DNA from: Isosphaeraceae bacterium
GTDB taxonomy: Bacteria > Planctomycetota > Planctomycetia > Isosphaerales > Isosphaeraceae
Assembly: GCA_025356475.1 (NCBI GenBank)
Contig: JANXSX010000044.1
Coordinates: 50,327 to 114,326 of the forward strand
Direction: 5' to 3'
DNA length: 64,000 bases
In this document: piece by piece, positions 1-8,949 of the stretch
Position numbering within the stretch: the stretch's first letter is position 1
Layout: each line of letters starts with the position of its first letter
Notes under the pieces: model-generated
Database searches by the model: none
Told to the model about the DNA's origin: nothing
The model's input: only the letters and a program-made list of their open reading frames with translations
Position numbers and translations under genes: made by a program

Positions 1-1
1 G

Positions 2-1741
2 ATCGTCTACCTGCCAATCCTGGCGCTCGAAGGGACCGAGGGGAAGTTGTTCCGGCCAATGGCATTGACCGTGATCTTCGCACTGGCCGGTTCCATGGTT
101 CTTTCGCTGACCTTGATGCCGGTACTGGCGTCCATCTTCCTCAAAGTTCGTGGTGAAGAGAAGGAAGTTTGGCTCGTCCGAATGATCAAGTGGTTTTATG
201 CTCCTATGCTCAAATCGTTTGTCAAACATCCGGTGGCTGCGGCATTGGTCGCTCTGGCCCTGATCGCCTCAAGTGTGCCAGTGGCGATGGGATTGGGGGG
301 TGAGTTTATGCCCAAGCTCAACGAAGGCGACCTCTTGGTGGAAGCTGTGCGCATCCCTTCGGCTTCACTCGAAGGGGCGGTGACGTCGTCAACTCAGATC
401 GAGAAGGTCTTGAAGGAGTTTCCTGAGGTTCGAACCGTCTTCAGCAAAACCGGTCGACCCGAGATCGCAAACGACGTGATGGGGGTGCATCAGACCGATG
501 TCTGGACATTGTTACATCCGCAAACGGAGTGGCGACCCGGGTTGACGCGTGATCAGTTGATCGAAGATATGGACAAGGCACTGAATGAAAACGTACCCGG
601 AGTCAAGTTCGGGTTCAGCCAACCCATCGAGATGCGAGTCAACGAACTGGTCGCAGGGGTCAAGAGCGACGTCGCCGCTCTAATCTATGGGCCTGATCTC
701 GATGTCCTGAGCAAGAAGGCGACCGAGATCGAGCACGTGCTCGCAGGAATCAGCGGTGCGACCGACCTGAAATCGCCAAGCTCCGGTCGGCTGCCGATGC
801 TCCGGGTCAAGGTCCGGCGCGATCAGCTCGCCAGGTTTGGGATCAAGGCCTCCGACGTACTCGACGCCATCGCAGCGCTCGGCGGCACGACCGTTGGGAT
901 CATCTTCGAAGGCCAGGCCCGCCATCCGATCCAGGTTCGGCTCCCCATCGCCTGGCGTAACGATATCAGCAAGATCGGCTCGATTCGTGTGGTCGATCCC
1001 AAGGGTCGACCGATCGCGCTTCGTGATCTGGCAGAGCTTATCCAAGAGGAAGGTCCTAGCGAGGTCGAGCGCGAGAACGTCCAACGCAGGGCGGTCGTTG
1101 GCGTCAACGTGCGAGGTCGCGACCTGACCGGTTTTGTTGCCGATGCCCAGAAAGCGATCAGCCAGCAGGTCAAACTACCGCCCGGCTACATATTAAGGTG
1201 GGGGGGACAGTTCGAGCACCTTCAGACTGCAACCCATCGGCTCCTGATTGTGGTTCCTGTGGCACTAGGCTTGATCTTTATCTTGCTCTATTCAACATTC
1301 GGCTCGACCCGACTGGCCAGCCTTATCTATCTGGCCGTTCCGATGGCTGCCACCGGAGGCGTCTTTGCTCTGGCGTTGCGAGGCTTACCCTTCTCGATCT
1401 CAGCGGGGGTCGGGTTCATCGCGTTGTTTGGTGTCGCGGTTCTCAACGGCTTGGTCTGGGTCAGCGCGGTCGAGCACCTCCGCGATTCCGGTACCGAGCC
1501 GCACGAAGCCGCACTTGAGGCGGCCCTTGTCCGGCTCCGGCCCGTTTTGATGACCGCGCTGGTGGCTGGTCTTGGCTTTCTCCCCATGGCCGTCGCCACC
1601 ACCCCGGGCGCGGAGATTCAGCGACCGCTGGCCACAGTCGTCATCGGCGGTCTTGTCACGAGTACACTCCTCACGGTCTTGGTCTTACCTGCGATTTACC
1701 CGTGGTTTGCCAAGCGATCGAAAGAGGGGTTCAACTCATGA
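2..1741 (+). CDS. Heavy-metal efflux RND pump, CusA/CzcA family (C-terminal part, cut by window edge)
   Basis: This is the inner-membrane pump subunit of a tripartite CusCBA/CzcCBA-type exporter that moves metal cations from periplasm or cytoplasm to the outside, driven by protons. The frame is open from base 2, so the N-terminal ~450 residues of a ~1040-residue family protein lie outside the window. The first visible residues (IVYLPILALEGTEGK, then FRPMALTV) are the family's conserved transmembrane stretch. The periplasmic pore and docking domain follow, with FMPKLNEGD typical of CzcA. The closing transmembrane block runs from LLIVVPVALGLIFILLYSTF to the end. The stop overlaps the next start by 4 bases (ATGA), so the two genes are translationally coupled. 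Whether the substrate is Cu/Ag or Co/Zn/Cd cannot be told from this part. Confidence 0.9.
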   Translation: MVYLPILALEGTEGKLFRPMALTVIFALAGSMVLSLTLMPVLASIFLKVRGEEKEVWLVRMIKWFYAPMLKSFVKHPVAAALVALALIASSVPVAMGLGGEFMPKLNEGDLLVEAVRIPSASLEGAVTSSTQIEKVLKEFPEVRTVFSKTGRPEIANDVMGVHQTDVWTLLHPQTEWRPGLTRDQLIEDMDKALNENVPGVKFGFSQPIEMRVNELVAGVKSDVAALIYGPDLDVLSKKATEIEHVLAGISGATDLKSPSSGRLPMLRVKVRRDQLARFGIKASDVLDAIAALGGTTVGIIFEGQARHPIQVRLPIAWRNDISKIGSIRVVDPKGRPIALRDLAELIQEEGPSEVERENVQRRAVVGVNVRGRDLTGFVADAQKAISQQVKLPPGYILRWGGQFEHLQTATHRLLIVVPVALGLIFILLYSTFGSTRLASLIYLAVPMAATGGVFALALRGLPFSISAGVGFIALFGVAVLNGLVWVSAVEHLRDSGTEPHEAALEAALVRLRPVLMTALVAGLGFLPMAVATTPGAEIQRPLATVVIGGLVTSTLLTVLVLPAIYPWFAKRSKEGFNS

Positions 1742-2493
1742 ACGAATCAACAATTGACCGCATGGCACCGACGATCCGCCCCCCAGGGCCTGCTCTGATG
1801 TATCAGAGCTGGAGGCATTTGCTCTTCCTGCACTGGGAGGTTCCGGTCGAGGCTCTGGCTCGACTCTTGCCACCCGGCCTTACGATCGACACCTATGATG
1901 GAAAAGCCTATGTGGGGCTTGTCCCTTTCACGATGCGAGGGGTCCGTCCAAGGGGCCTCCCCGCCGTTAGCTGGCTTTCAAACTTTCACGAAACGAACGT
2001 GCGAACCTACGTCCGGGTCGGTAACGCCGATCCTGGGGTCTGGTTCTTCAGTCTTGAGGCAGCAAACAGGATTGCAGTCACGCTTGCTCGAACTTTCTTC
2101 CATTTGCCCTATTTCCATGCCAGAATGAGCCTTACGACCGATTCATCCGGTCAAATCACCTACTCATCGACCCGTTGTGTCTCGAGTGTGAATCCTCCGT
2201 TCACGCGCGTTCGGGCCCGACCGATAGAGGGGGTCGCGCCCTGCATTCAGGGTACATTGGAACACTTCCTGATCGAGCGTTACATCCTCTACGCCGGACA
2301 TGGTGGCCGGCTCTCGCGTGGACGGGTCCACCACTCATCTTACCCAGTCCAGCACGCCGAGCTTTTTGGGCTCGAAGAAAATTTGTTGGAATCCATGACA
2401 ATTGTCCGACCAGACTTACGACCACTTGTCCACTATGCATCGGGGGTAGATGTGGAGATATTTCCCCTAGAAAAGCTGAATATTTCGGGGTAA
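1738..2493 (+). CDS. DUF2071 (YqjF-like) protein
   Basis: 251 residues, starting at the ATG that overlaps the pump stop codon. The motif order YQSWRHLLFLHWEVP, LLPPGLTIDTYDG, YVGLVPFTM and FHETNVRTYV marks the DUF2071/YqjF family, whose fold belongs to the acetoacetate-decarboxylase-like superfamily. No biochemical role is established for the family. An in-frame upstream start (1702) would lie inside the pump gene and lacks support. Being coupled to a metal efflux gene does not give it a metal role by itself. It has no signal peptide or membrane segment, so it should be cytoplasmic. Confidence 0.8.
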   Translation: MNESTIDRMAPTIRPPGPALMYQSWRHLLFLHWEVPVEALARLLPPGLTIDTYDGKAYVGLVPFTMRGVRPRGLPAVSWLSNFHETNVRTYVRVGNADPGVWFFSLEAANRIAVTLARTFFHLPYFHARMSLTTDSSGQITYSSTRCVSSVNPPFTRVRARPIEGVAPCIQGTLEHFLIERYILYAGHGGRLSRGRVHHSSYPVQHAELFGLEENLLESMTIVRPDLRPLVHYASGVDVEIFPLEKLNISG

Positions 2494-2811
2494 ACGCGTT
2501 GCAACGCGGAGGGTATTTCTTGTGACTCGGAAAATCGCTTAAAATCGAAAAATTTCAAAATTCTTGAGATTTTGGTCAAAATTGGTCTTGCAATCGGCGA
2601 GACGATCTCTCAATCTGTGCCTCAGACGTGGGAGTCGAGTGAGATCGTTTCGCCAGAGGCACGAATTTCAAGGAGGCTGTGTCGCAGGGCTCAAAGGAGG
2701 AGCAGGCGGATCGATCTCGAAACGACAGATGGCATTCGGGCTGCCTTGGGGTGGTCTGACCTGCGTCGGTTCGAGGGAGTTGGAACGTTGCCAGATCGAA
2801 ACACCATCAGG
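2494..2811. other. Intergenic region, 318 bp
   Basis: The reading frame of the following gene stays open through part of this stretch but has no good start with a ribosome-binding site. I see no repeat, RNA gene or further coding signal. It probably holds the promoter of the CAP-domain gene. Confidence 0.4.
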
Positions 2812-3357
2812 ATGAACACTCGTGCAACAGTTTTTGTGTTGCTGGCCTTCGGGTCGCTGAACGTCTGGACGACGAAATCTTTTGGCCAGGCCCTTGTGGC
2901 CCCGGTCGCTGTCCCCGCAGTCGCAACTGCTACCCCATCTCCCGTCGCGGCCACGGTCCCGGTCGCAAGCCTTGTTCCCACCACGTACGTCACCACCGTC
3001 CCTGCTCAACCGGCGCAGCAGCCAGTTCCGCAGATTGCAGCCGTTGCTGCGGGCGACCCGTACGGATTCACTGTTTGGTTGAACGCGACGCGGGCTCAGT
3101 ACGGCCTCCGCGCAGTGGGCTATGACCCCAACCTTGCATCGTGGTGCGGTGCCAACAACGCCCAGCAGGCGTCGCGCGGAATGGGCCACCACGTGATGGG
3201 CCCCGCCCGCCGACAGAACTGCGCCATGGGTGCTTATGCCAATATCGGTGCCATGTGGCTCAACAGCCCCGCGCACCGGGCAGCCTTGCTCGATCCGTCG
3301 ATCTCCTCGATCGGCATCGCGGGCTGGGGCGCTTATTGGACCTTCAACGCCTACTGA
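2812..3357 (+). CDS. Secreted CAP-domain (SCP/PR-1-like) protein
   Basis: 181 residues. The ATG at 2812 is chosen because it gives a typical signal peptide (MNTRATVFVLLAFGSLNV, cleavage near SFGQA). A linker rich in Ala, Pro, Thr and Val spans roughly residues 30-80. The CAP domain fills the C-terminal ~100 residues: WLNATRAQYGLRAVGYDPNL, then NNAQQASRGMGHHVMG, then MWLNSPAHRAALLDP and a terminal GAYWTFNAY. The fold is that of YkwD-type bacterial CAP proteins, whose function is generally unknown. The cell-surface or periplasmic location is inferred from the signal peptide. It is followed by a strong hairpin at 3492-3523. Confidence 0.85.
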   Translation: MNTRATVFVLLAFGSLNVWTTKSFGQALVAPVAVPAVATATPSPVAATVPVASLVPTTYVTTVPAQPAQQPVPQIAAVAAGDPYGFTVWLNATRAQYGLRAVGYDPNLASWCGANNAQQASRGMGHHVMGPARRQNCAMGAYANIGAMWLNSPAHRAALLDPSISSIGIAGWGAYWTFNAY

Positions 3358-3491
3358 TTTGTTTATCAGGCGTCTCATGCTACACACGTCGCAACGAGGC
3401 GACGTAACTGAGTAGACCGGCCCCCATCTCGGACAAGTGTGCGAGGCTTCGAGATTCGGGGCGCCGTGGGATATCTACCGAACTCGTGATG

Positions 3492-3523
3492 CAAGACCTA
3501 GGAAGTGCACATCCTAGGTCTTG
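3492..3523. terminator. Perfect 12-bp hairpin between convergent genes
   Basis: CAAGACCTAGGA (3492-3503) pairs exactly with TCCTAGGTCTTG (3512-3523) across an 8-base loop. It lies between the convergent CAP-domain gene and the minus-strand lipoprotein gene, 3 bases from the latter's stop. It is likely a two-way transcription terminator, although no T-run follows on either strand. Confidence 0.65.
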
Positions 3524-3525
3524 GG

Positions 3526-4089
3526 TCACAGGAACAGCGTCTCTTTGATCCGACCGAGAATCACCTGCTCGAGTTTCGTGTCCCGGCCACGGTCGATCCA
3601 TTGGATGGGGCTGGGGACTGGCCCGATGACCTCTCGGGTCCGGTTCAGTGGAATCTCGTTATTGAAAACAGCGCGGCCAATCGCTTGCCGTTCAGGCTGG
3701 GCGAGGTCTTCGAGCTGTTTGAAGACCTGGACCTTAATTTTGTAACCGCCACCAGGAGCGGGGTCGACATTGGCGATCGCGAAGCGGCGGATCGTTTGGA
3801 GACTGGATTCCAGGCGGTCGTGGAGGCCGACCGAATCACCGCTCCAGGGCTCTAATAAGGTGGCCCCAGGCCTTGGTTGCGTCACGATCTTGCGGGCACG
3901 ACGGTCCTCGGTTGCGAGGTCGAAGTACTCGTCAAGGATCGTCACAGTCGCACGCCAGGCGCTCTCGAAATCGGCCGATGGGGCCAGGATCGGATTCTCG
4001 ACCACGGCGGGGCGAGTCGCGGCGCTGAAGGTCGCGCAGCCGGTCGGCACCAGCGCGAACGAAACCAGCAAGAAAGACCTGCGACGCAT
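3526..4089 (-). CDS. Putative lipoprotein, unknown function
   Basis: 187 residues from the ATG at 4089. The N-terminus MRRRSFLLVSFALVPTGC is a basic, hydrophobic signal ending in a Gly-Cys that resembles a lipobox (position -3 is Pro, so lipidation is likely but not certain). The rest is soluble, with SAWRATVTILDEYFDLATEDR and IKVQVFKQLEDLAQPER as its most distinctive stretches. These resemble an uncharacterised envelope protein type that I believe is common in planctomycetes. I recognise no catalytic motif. It is the only minus-strand gene between the CAP protein and the GGDEF-like gene. Confidence 0.7.
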   Translation of the reverse strand: MRRRSFLLVSFALVPTGCATFSAATRPAVVENPILAPSADFESAWRATVTILDEYFDLATEDRRARKIVTQPRPGATLLEPWSGDSVGLHDRLESSLQTIRRFAIANVDPAPGGGYKIKVQVFKQLEDLAQPERQAIGRAVFNNEIPLNRTREVIGPVPSPIQWIDRGRDTKLEQVILGRIKETLFL

Positions 4090-4334
4090 GGGCAACTCTC
4101 GCCACCGGACCTAACGGACAAATCTCTGCGACGCAGGTCACAAACGTGTTGGGCGGCGAGAGGTGTGTGGCAAATCCGAAAGACCCTGCGCGGCGGGCAT
4201 GATGCGGATTATCGTTATTTCTGGCAAGGCTAATCCTCAGGGGAAAACCGGACGTAGGCTTGCCTCAGTGGAACTCGCCTGCGCGTTCTTCCGCGTTTCG
4301 GCGAGATCGATTGGGGACCAGGAGGATACGGACC

Positions 4335-5369
4335 ATGTTCGACACCATGAAGACAGTCGCAGACAGACCCTCGCGCAATGGCGTGCTCGCGCGCCTCAAG
4401 TCGGCTTGGTGCTCAATAATGTCCGCGCATCGAGAAACGTCGAGTTTGGTTCTCCATGAGTTCGCCCAGAGTCTGGAGGAGAGTCGCGAGCCAGCCGAGG
4501 TCCAGGTTGCATTCTTGCGTCGCGTTTACGAACTCAGTGGAGCAGTCAAAGCGGAACTCTGGATCGAAAGAGAAGGTCGCCCCCAATATGTCTCTTGCTG
4601 GCCTGAACCGCGTACCGGGGAGTCTGCCCGCGTGACCAAGGGCTCGAGCGTAAGTGATGCAGACTGGATCCGCCTGCCGATCCGTGGTGGTGGCCAGGCC
4701 CAGGGAACCCTCCGACTCCTTTCCTCCCCCGGCCAAGTCTGGTCCGGTCAGACCCTGCGTGACCTAACGACGATGGCCGTTATGGCAACTTCCGCAGAGC
4801 GAGCCCTTCGCAACGATCGACTTGCTGAAGCCGAGACGACACATGACGTGATTTCAGGTCTACACAACAATACATTTCTCCAAGCCTTCTTAAATTACAC
4901 CGTCCATCAAGCCCAGAGGCGTCATGAATCCGTGTCGCTACTCTACCTGGGAATCGACCGCCTGGGAGCGATCGAGAGCCTGCATGGTCCCGAAGTGACG
5001 ATTCAGGCGATGCGATGCGTGGCTCGGGCGACGTTAAGCACTCTGCGATCGGGCGACGTTGTTGGCCGACTCAACGACGGACGCCTCGTCGCTGTTCTGC
5101 CCAACGTCGCCTCTGCAGACAGCTTGATTGTGGCGGAAGCTCTTTGTGCCGCGATTGCCGAGGCAGGTAAGGCGACGATCGAAATGCCGGTTCTGACCGC
5201 CTCGTTGGGAGTGGCCACGTATCCTGACCATGCTCACGATGCCGCAAGCCTTCGAGCCGCCGCCGCTGCCGCCTTGTTGCGAGCCCAGGCACTCGGTCGA
5301 AATCAAGTGCTCGGGACGTCGGCGGTGAATCCGCGATCGACACTCTCGGTCATGAACGCGGCGGGTTAA
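4335..5369 (+). CDS. GAF-like plus degenerate GGDEF domain protein
   Basis: 344 residues, starting at the ATG at 4335, which has an AGGAGGA ribosome-binding site ending 8 bases upstream. Residues about 40-160 look like a GAF-type sensor region. Residues about 170-335 match a GGDEF fold (LLYLGIDRLGAIESLHG, then TASLGVATYPDHA, then ALLRAQALGRNQV). At the active-site loop the sequence is DVVGRLNDGRLVAVLP (residues 241-256), so the GGDEF signature itself is lost. It is therefore unlikely to make cyclic di-GMP. It may act as a receptor or scaffold. No partner EAL or GGDEF gene is nearby. Confidence 0.8.
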   Translation: MFDTMKTVADRPSRNGVLARLKSAWCSIMSAHRETSSLVLHEFAQSLEESREPAEVQVAFLRRVYELSGAVKAELWIEREGRPQYVSCWPEPRTGESARVTKGSSVSDADWIRLPIRGGGQAQGTLRLLSSPGQVWSGQTLRDLTTMAVMATSAERALRNDRLAEAETTHDVISGLHNNTFLQAFLNYTVHQAQRRHESVSLLYLGIDRLGAIESLHGPEVTIQAMRCVARATLSTLRSGDVVGRLNDGRLVAVLPNVASADSLIVAEALCAAIAEAGKATIEMPVLTASLGVATYPDHAHDAASLRAAAAAALLRAQALGRNQVLGTSAVNPRSTLSVMNAAG

Positions 5370-5375
5370 TCGAAC

Positions 5376-6854
5376 TCAGTTGGGGCCCGGCCCGACTTCT
5401 TGAACAAGCATCGAATTATGTCCAAGCCCGCCGGGGATACTTCCTCGCACGAGCACAACTTTGTCCCCGGCCTTGATCAAGCCTTGGCCCTTGGCCCAGT
5501 CGATTGCGAATGCCATGGCTTCGTCGGCGTCGGCGATTTGGGGGTAGACCAGGGGGGTAACTCCCCAGTACAAGGCCATCGAACGCGCGTTGGCGGCGTT
5601 ATCCGCAAGGGCCAAGGTCCGGGTGGCGTTCCGTCGCTTTGAGAGTGCCAACGCCGTCCTTCCCGAGTGCGTTGCAACCACTAATAAGGGAGTCCCTAAC
5701 CGCCGAGAGACAAGACTCGCCCCTTCAACCACTGCGTCGGTCGTCGCCGAGATCGGGTCGTACGACCTCGGATCGTTTTGGAGCGGCTGGAGGTTGCCGC
5801 TGTAATCGCTGGAGAACAAGAGCGCCTCGGCTTCGGCGGCGATCCGGCTCATCGTCGACACGGCCTCGATTGGATAGAGCCCCATCGCGGTCTCGCCCGA
5901 GAGCATCACGGCATCGGTTCCATCGAGCACCGCGTTGAACACATCGGAGGCCTCCGCGCGAGTCGGTCGGCTCGATTGTTCCATGCTATTGAGCATCTGA
6001 GTTGCGGTGATCACCGGAACCCTCGCCCGGTGACAGGCGGAAATGATCCGCTTTTGGATCGCGGGAACCTGCGCCACATCCATCTCAACCCCAAGATCCC
6101 CACGCGCCACCATCACGGCATCTGTCCGCGCGATGATCGCGTCGAGATCATCAACAGCCTCGGGCTTCTCGATCTTGGCCACAATCCGAGCCTTGCAGTT
6201 CCGAGCGGCGAGCTCCGCCCGAAGCTGATCGACATCCGCCGCCCTCCGCACGAACGACAGGCCGACATATTCGACCTGGTGGGCTGCAGTCCAGTCGAGG
6301 TCTCGGAGGTCTTTCTCGGTCAGGGCGTTGATCTTCAGATCCGCTCCGGGCAGGTTAATCCCTTGGTTCGACCTGAGTTTACCGGCGAGCGTGACTAGCA
6401 GCTTCACCCCTGGGTCATCCACGGCGGTGACATTCATAATGACAGCTCCGTCGGCGAACAGCAGAACATCCCCCACCTTGAGATCCTGAGGAAGTTCGCG
6501 ATACGTACACGTCAATTCGGTCGGGTCGTCGGAGGTCCGGTCGGCGACCAGTCGGAACTTGGCCCCGAGCGCACAATCGACTTCCCCACCCGGAATCGCC
6601 CCCAGCCGGATCTTCGGTCCTCCCAGGTCTTGAAGCACCGCAATTTGCCGATCGGCTTCATTCGCGACTCTCCGCACCGTTTCGAGCATTGCGGAGTGAT
6701 CGTCATGCGTCCCGTGCGAGAAGTTGAGCCGGACCACATCGACCCCGGCGTCGAACAGTTCTCGAAGGATCTGAGGGTCGCGCGAAGCCGGCCCGATCGT
6801 CGCCACGATCTTGGTACGGACCTGGCCCAAAGCCTCATTGCGTCGGATCGTCAC
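5376..6854 (-). CDS. pyk: Pyruvate kinase
   Basis: 492 residues, full length for the family. It converts phosphoenolpyruvate and ADP to pyruvate and ATP at the end of glycolysis. Visible family hallmarks are TKIVATIGPASRD and VVRLNFSHG at the N-terminus and the active-site block ARIVAKIEKPEAVDDLDAI followed by DAVMVARGDLGVEM. Next come TATQMLNSM and the substrate loop RAEASDVFNAVLDGTDAVM. The C-terminal allosteric domain has VATHSGRTALALS and ends with VRGSIPGGLGHNSMLVQEVG. It is transcribed alone on the minus strand, convergent with the GGDEF-like gene (6 bp apart) and divergent from the Hsp70 gene. Confidence 0.97.
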   Translation of the reverse strand: MTIRRNEALGQVRTKIVATIGPASRDPQILRELFDAGVDVVRLNFSHGTHDDHSAMLETVRRVANEADRQIAVLQDLGGPKIRLGAIPGGEVDCALGAKFRLVADRTSDDPTELTCTYRELPQDLKVGDVLLFADGAVIMNVTAVDDPGVKLLVTLAGKLRSNQGINLPGADLKINALTEKDLRDLDWTAAHQVEYVGLSFVRRAADVDQLRAELAARNCKARIVAKIEKPEAVDDLDAIIARTDAVMVARGDLGVEMDVAQVPAIQKRIISACHRARVPVITATQMLNSMEQSSRPTRAEASDVFNAVLDGTDAVMLSGETAMGLYPIEAVSTMSRIAAEAEALLFSSDYSGNLQPLQNDPRSYDPISATTDAVVEGASLVSRRLGTPLLVVATHSGRTALALSKRRNATRTLALADNAANARSMALYWGVTPLVYPQIADADEAMAFAIDWAKGQGLIKAGDKVVLVRGSIPGGLGHNSMLVQEVGPGPN

Positions 6855-7185
6855 GGTTCAAGACCTTCCTGAGACTCTGAAAGAGAGCGAACCGTCGCTC
6901 GTGAATTGCCCCATATCGTGCCGTGGATCGGCTGCGATGTCCACCAGGCAGGTCAAGACAGAGCCGTTGGATCAGCCATTCTCTGCGATCACCCTCTGGC
7001 GACTGCCCTTTTGGGTCAGACCAGGTGGCGACCGGCAACGGTCTGACCTGGCAAACGAGTTCTCTTGATTTGTGTGGTCTCCGCCGGTTTGATCAACACC
7101 CATCATCGGGTGAGTGCTTCCCCCTACGCGCCGCTACCGATATGATCAGGATGTGGAAAAACTTGGGAATAACGAGCGGTGAGAC
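6855..7185. other. Divergent intergenic region (331 bp) between pyk and the Hsp70 gene
   Basis: No coding signal. It must hold the promoters of two divergent units. The only clear structure is the hairpin at 7014-7048, listed separately. Confidence 0.5.
7014..7048. promoter_or_regulatory. 9-bp inverted repeat in the divergent promoter region
   Basis: GGTCAGACC (7014-7022) and GGTCTGACC (7040-7048) are exact inverted repeats 17 bases apart. Spacing and position between divergent genes fit an operator or an mRNA leader hairpin for the Hsp70 gene. The function is inferred only. Confidence 0.35.
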
Positions 7186-8949
7186 GTGACAGGAACGATT
7201 ATCGGCATCGATCTCGGGACGACGAACTCCGTCGTGGCGATCATGGAGCCCGACGGGCCCCGACTGATCCCGAATGCGCTCGGACAAATGCTTACTCCTT
7301 CAGTCGTTGGTGTGGATCTTGAGGGCAATGTCGTTGTTGGTCAGGTTGCAATGGACCTGATGGTCACGCATCCGGAACGATGCACATCTCAGTTCAAGCG
7401 ACGGATGGGAAGCGAGTGGACGGTCACGCTTGGCGATCGATCGTTCACTCCTGAGGAACTCTCGGGATTGGTACTTCGGTCCGTAAAGCAGGACGCGGAG
7501 GCGGACCTCGGACGACCGATCACTCGAGCGGTGATCACCGTACCCGCCTATTTTAACGACCCCCAACGGAAGTCGACCATCCACGCGGGACAGATTGCCG
7601 GGCTGACCGTCGAGCGAATCCTCAACGAACCGACCGCCGCTGCGCTTGCCTACGGGCTCAAGGATCCTGGAGGAGACCAGGTCCTCCTGGTGTTCGACCT
7701 CGGGGGTGGAACGTTTGATGTCTCGGTCGTCGATGTCATGGATGGGGCGATTGAAGTCAAGGCCTCAGCCGGTGAGGGGTTCTTGGGGGGCGAGGACTTC
7801 ACCCGTTCGATTGCCGCTCGACTGCTCGAGCGGCGTGGGCTCGCCTTTGAACATGTAGAGATCTCAGCACCACGCCAGGTCTCTCGGCTTCTGCAACAGT
7901 GCGAACTCGCCAAGCGGGCACTCACAAAGCGCGATTCCACCGAAGTACGTGTCCCCAATCGGGAAGGGCAACTCGACCTCGATCCAGCCGCGTCTGTAGA
8001 GATTGTCACCCGCGACGAATTCAAGAAGTGGACCGAACACCTCATGGCTCGAATCGAGGTCCCGATCCGCCGAGCTTTAGGCGATGCCCATCTCAAACGG
8101 ACCGATATCCAGGAGGTCATTCTTGTCGGCGGCGCGACCCGGATGCCTCGGGTCATCGAGCGGGTGAATGACCTGTTTGGCAAGGTTCCCTCCTGTACGA
8201 TCAACCCCGATGAAGTGGTGGCGCTAGGGGCCGCTGTTCAGGCCGGACTGATCGGACGCGAGGCTACACTCGATGATCTGGTCGTCACCGATGTCGCGCC
8301 GTTTTCGTTAGGAATTCATATCAGCAAGGCATTCGGCTCCGAGCAAAGGCGCGGCTATTTCCTGCCGGTCATCGACCGGAATACCACCATCCCGGTGAGC
8401 CGTGTGCAGACCGTGACGACCATCGGTTCGAACCAGACCGAGATCAAGGTCGAGATCTATCAGGGCGAAGGCCGGCGGGTCGAGGATAATCTGCTCATTG
8501 GCGAGTTCACTGTGGCTGGAATTCCGCGCGGGCCGGCGGGCCAGCCGATCGAAGTGCGGTTCACCTATGACCTGAACGGGGTGCTCGAAGTGGAGGCGAC
8601 GGTCGCCGCGACGCAGCGGACCTTCACCCACGTCGTCACTCGCCACTCGCGCGGACTGACCCCCGATGCCATTGCTCGCGCCGTTGAGGCGATGAAGATT
8701 CTCAAGACTCGGCCTCGTGAAGAGGCGGTGAACCGCTACCTCTTGCAACGCGCGGAGCGGATCTTTGGCGAGATCGGGGCCGACGCCCGAACGACGCTGG
8801 GCGAGATGCTCGACGGGTTTGAAGAATCGCTCGAAATCGGCGATGTTGAGGCAATCGAACGGCACCGCGAAGCCCTCGCCGCGTACCTCGACATCCTGGA
8901 CTCGTCGACGGGAGACGAGCAGGGGGGTGGCGGTGATGGCACCTGGTGA
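7186..8949 (+). CDS. Hsp70 (DnaK-like) chaperone, shortened lid
   Basis: 587 residues from a GTG start. It is an ATP-dependent chaperone that binds exposed peptide segments and is driven by J proteins. The nucleotide-binding domain is complete: [58 protein letters not shown] and [13 protein letters not shown]. The substrate-binding beta domain covers about residues 390-490 ([17 protein letters not shown]). The lid is shorter than in housekeeping DnaK (~640 residues) and ends in a Gly-rich tail without the EEVD-like or DnaK-type terminus. The next gene starts 14 bases inside this one, and a J-like gene follows that. This is probably a dedicated Hsp70, not the general DnaK, whose usual partner grpE is not here. 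Confidence 0.92.
   Translation: MTGTIIGIDLGTTNSVVAIMEPDGPRLIPNALGQMLTPSVVGVDLEGNVVVGQVAMDLMVTHPERCTSQFKRRMGSEWTVTLGDRSFTPEELSGLVLRSVKQDAEADLGRPITRAVITVPAYFNDPQRKSTIHAGQIAGLTVERILNEPTAAALAYGLKDPGGDQVLLVFDLGGGTFDVSVVDVMDGAIEVKASAGEGFLGGEDFTRSIAARLLERRGLAFEHVEISAPRQVSRLLQQCELAKRALTKRDSTEVRVPNREGQLDLDPAASVEIVTRDEFKKWTEHLMARIEVPIRRALGDAHLKRTDIQEVILVGGATRMPRVIERVNDLFGKVPSCTINPDEVVALGAAVQAGLIGREATLDDLVVTDVAPFSLGIHISKAFGSEQRRGYFLPVIDRNTTIPVSRVQTVTTIGSNQTEIKVEIYQGEGRRVEDNLLIGEFTVAGIPRGPAGQPIEVRFTYDLNGVLEVEATVAATQRTFTHVVTRHSRGLTPDAIARAVEAMKILKTRPREEAVNRYLLQRAERIFGEIGADARTTLGEMLDGFEESLEIGDVEAIERHREALAAYLDILDSSTGDEQGGGGDGTW

Noticed and set aside
2668..3387. 239-residue minus-strand open frame
   Set aside because: It is opposite the CAP-domain gene, which has a signal peptide and family motifs; this frame has none.
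5778..6398. 206-residue open frame on the plus strand inside pyruvate kinase
   Set aside because: It is antisense to a certain gene; its His/Arg/Gly-rich composition is a mirror-frame artefact.
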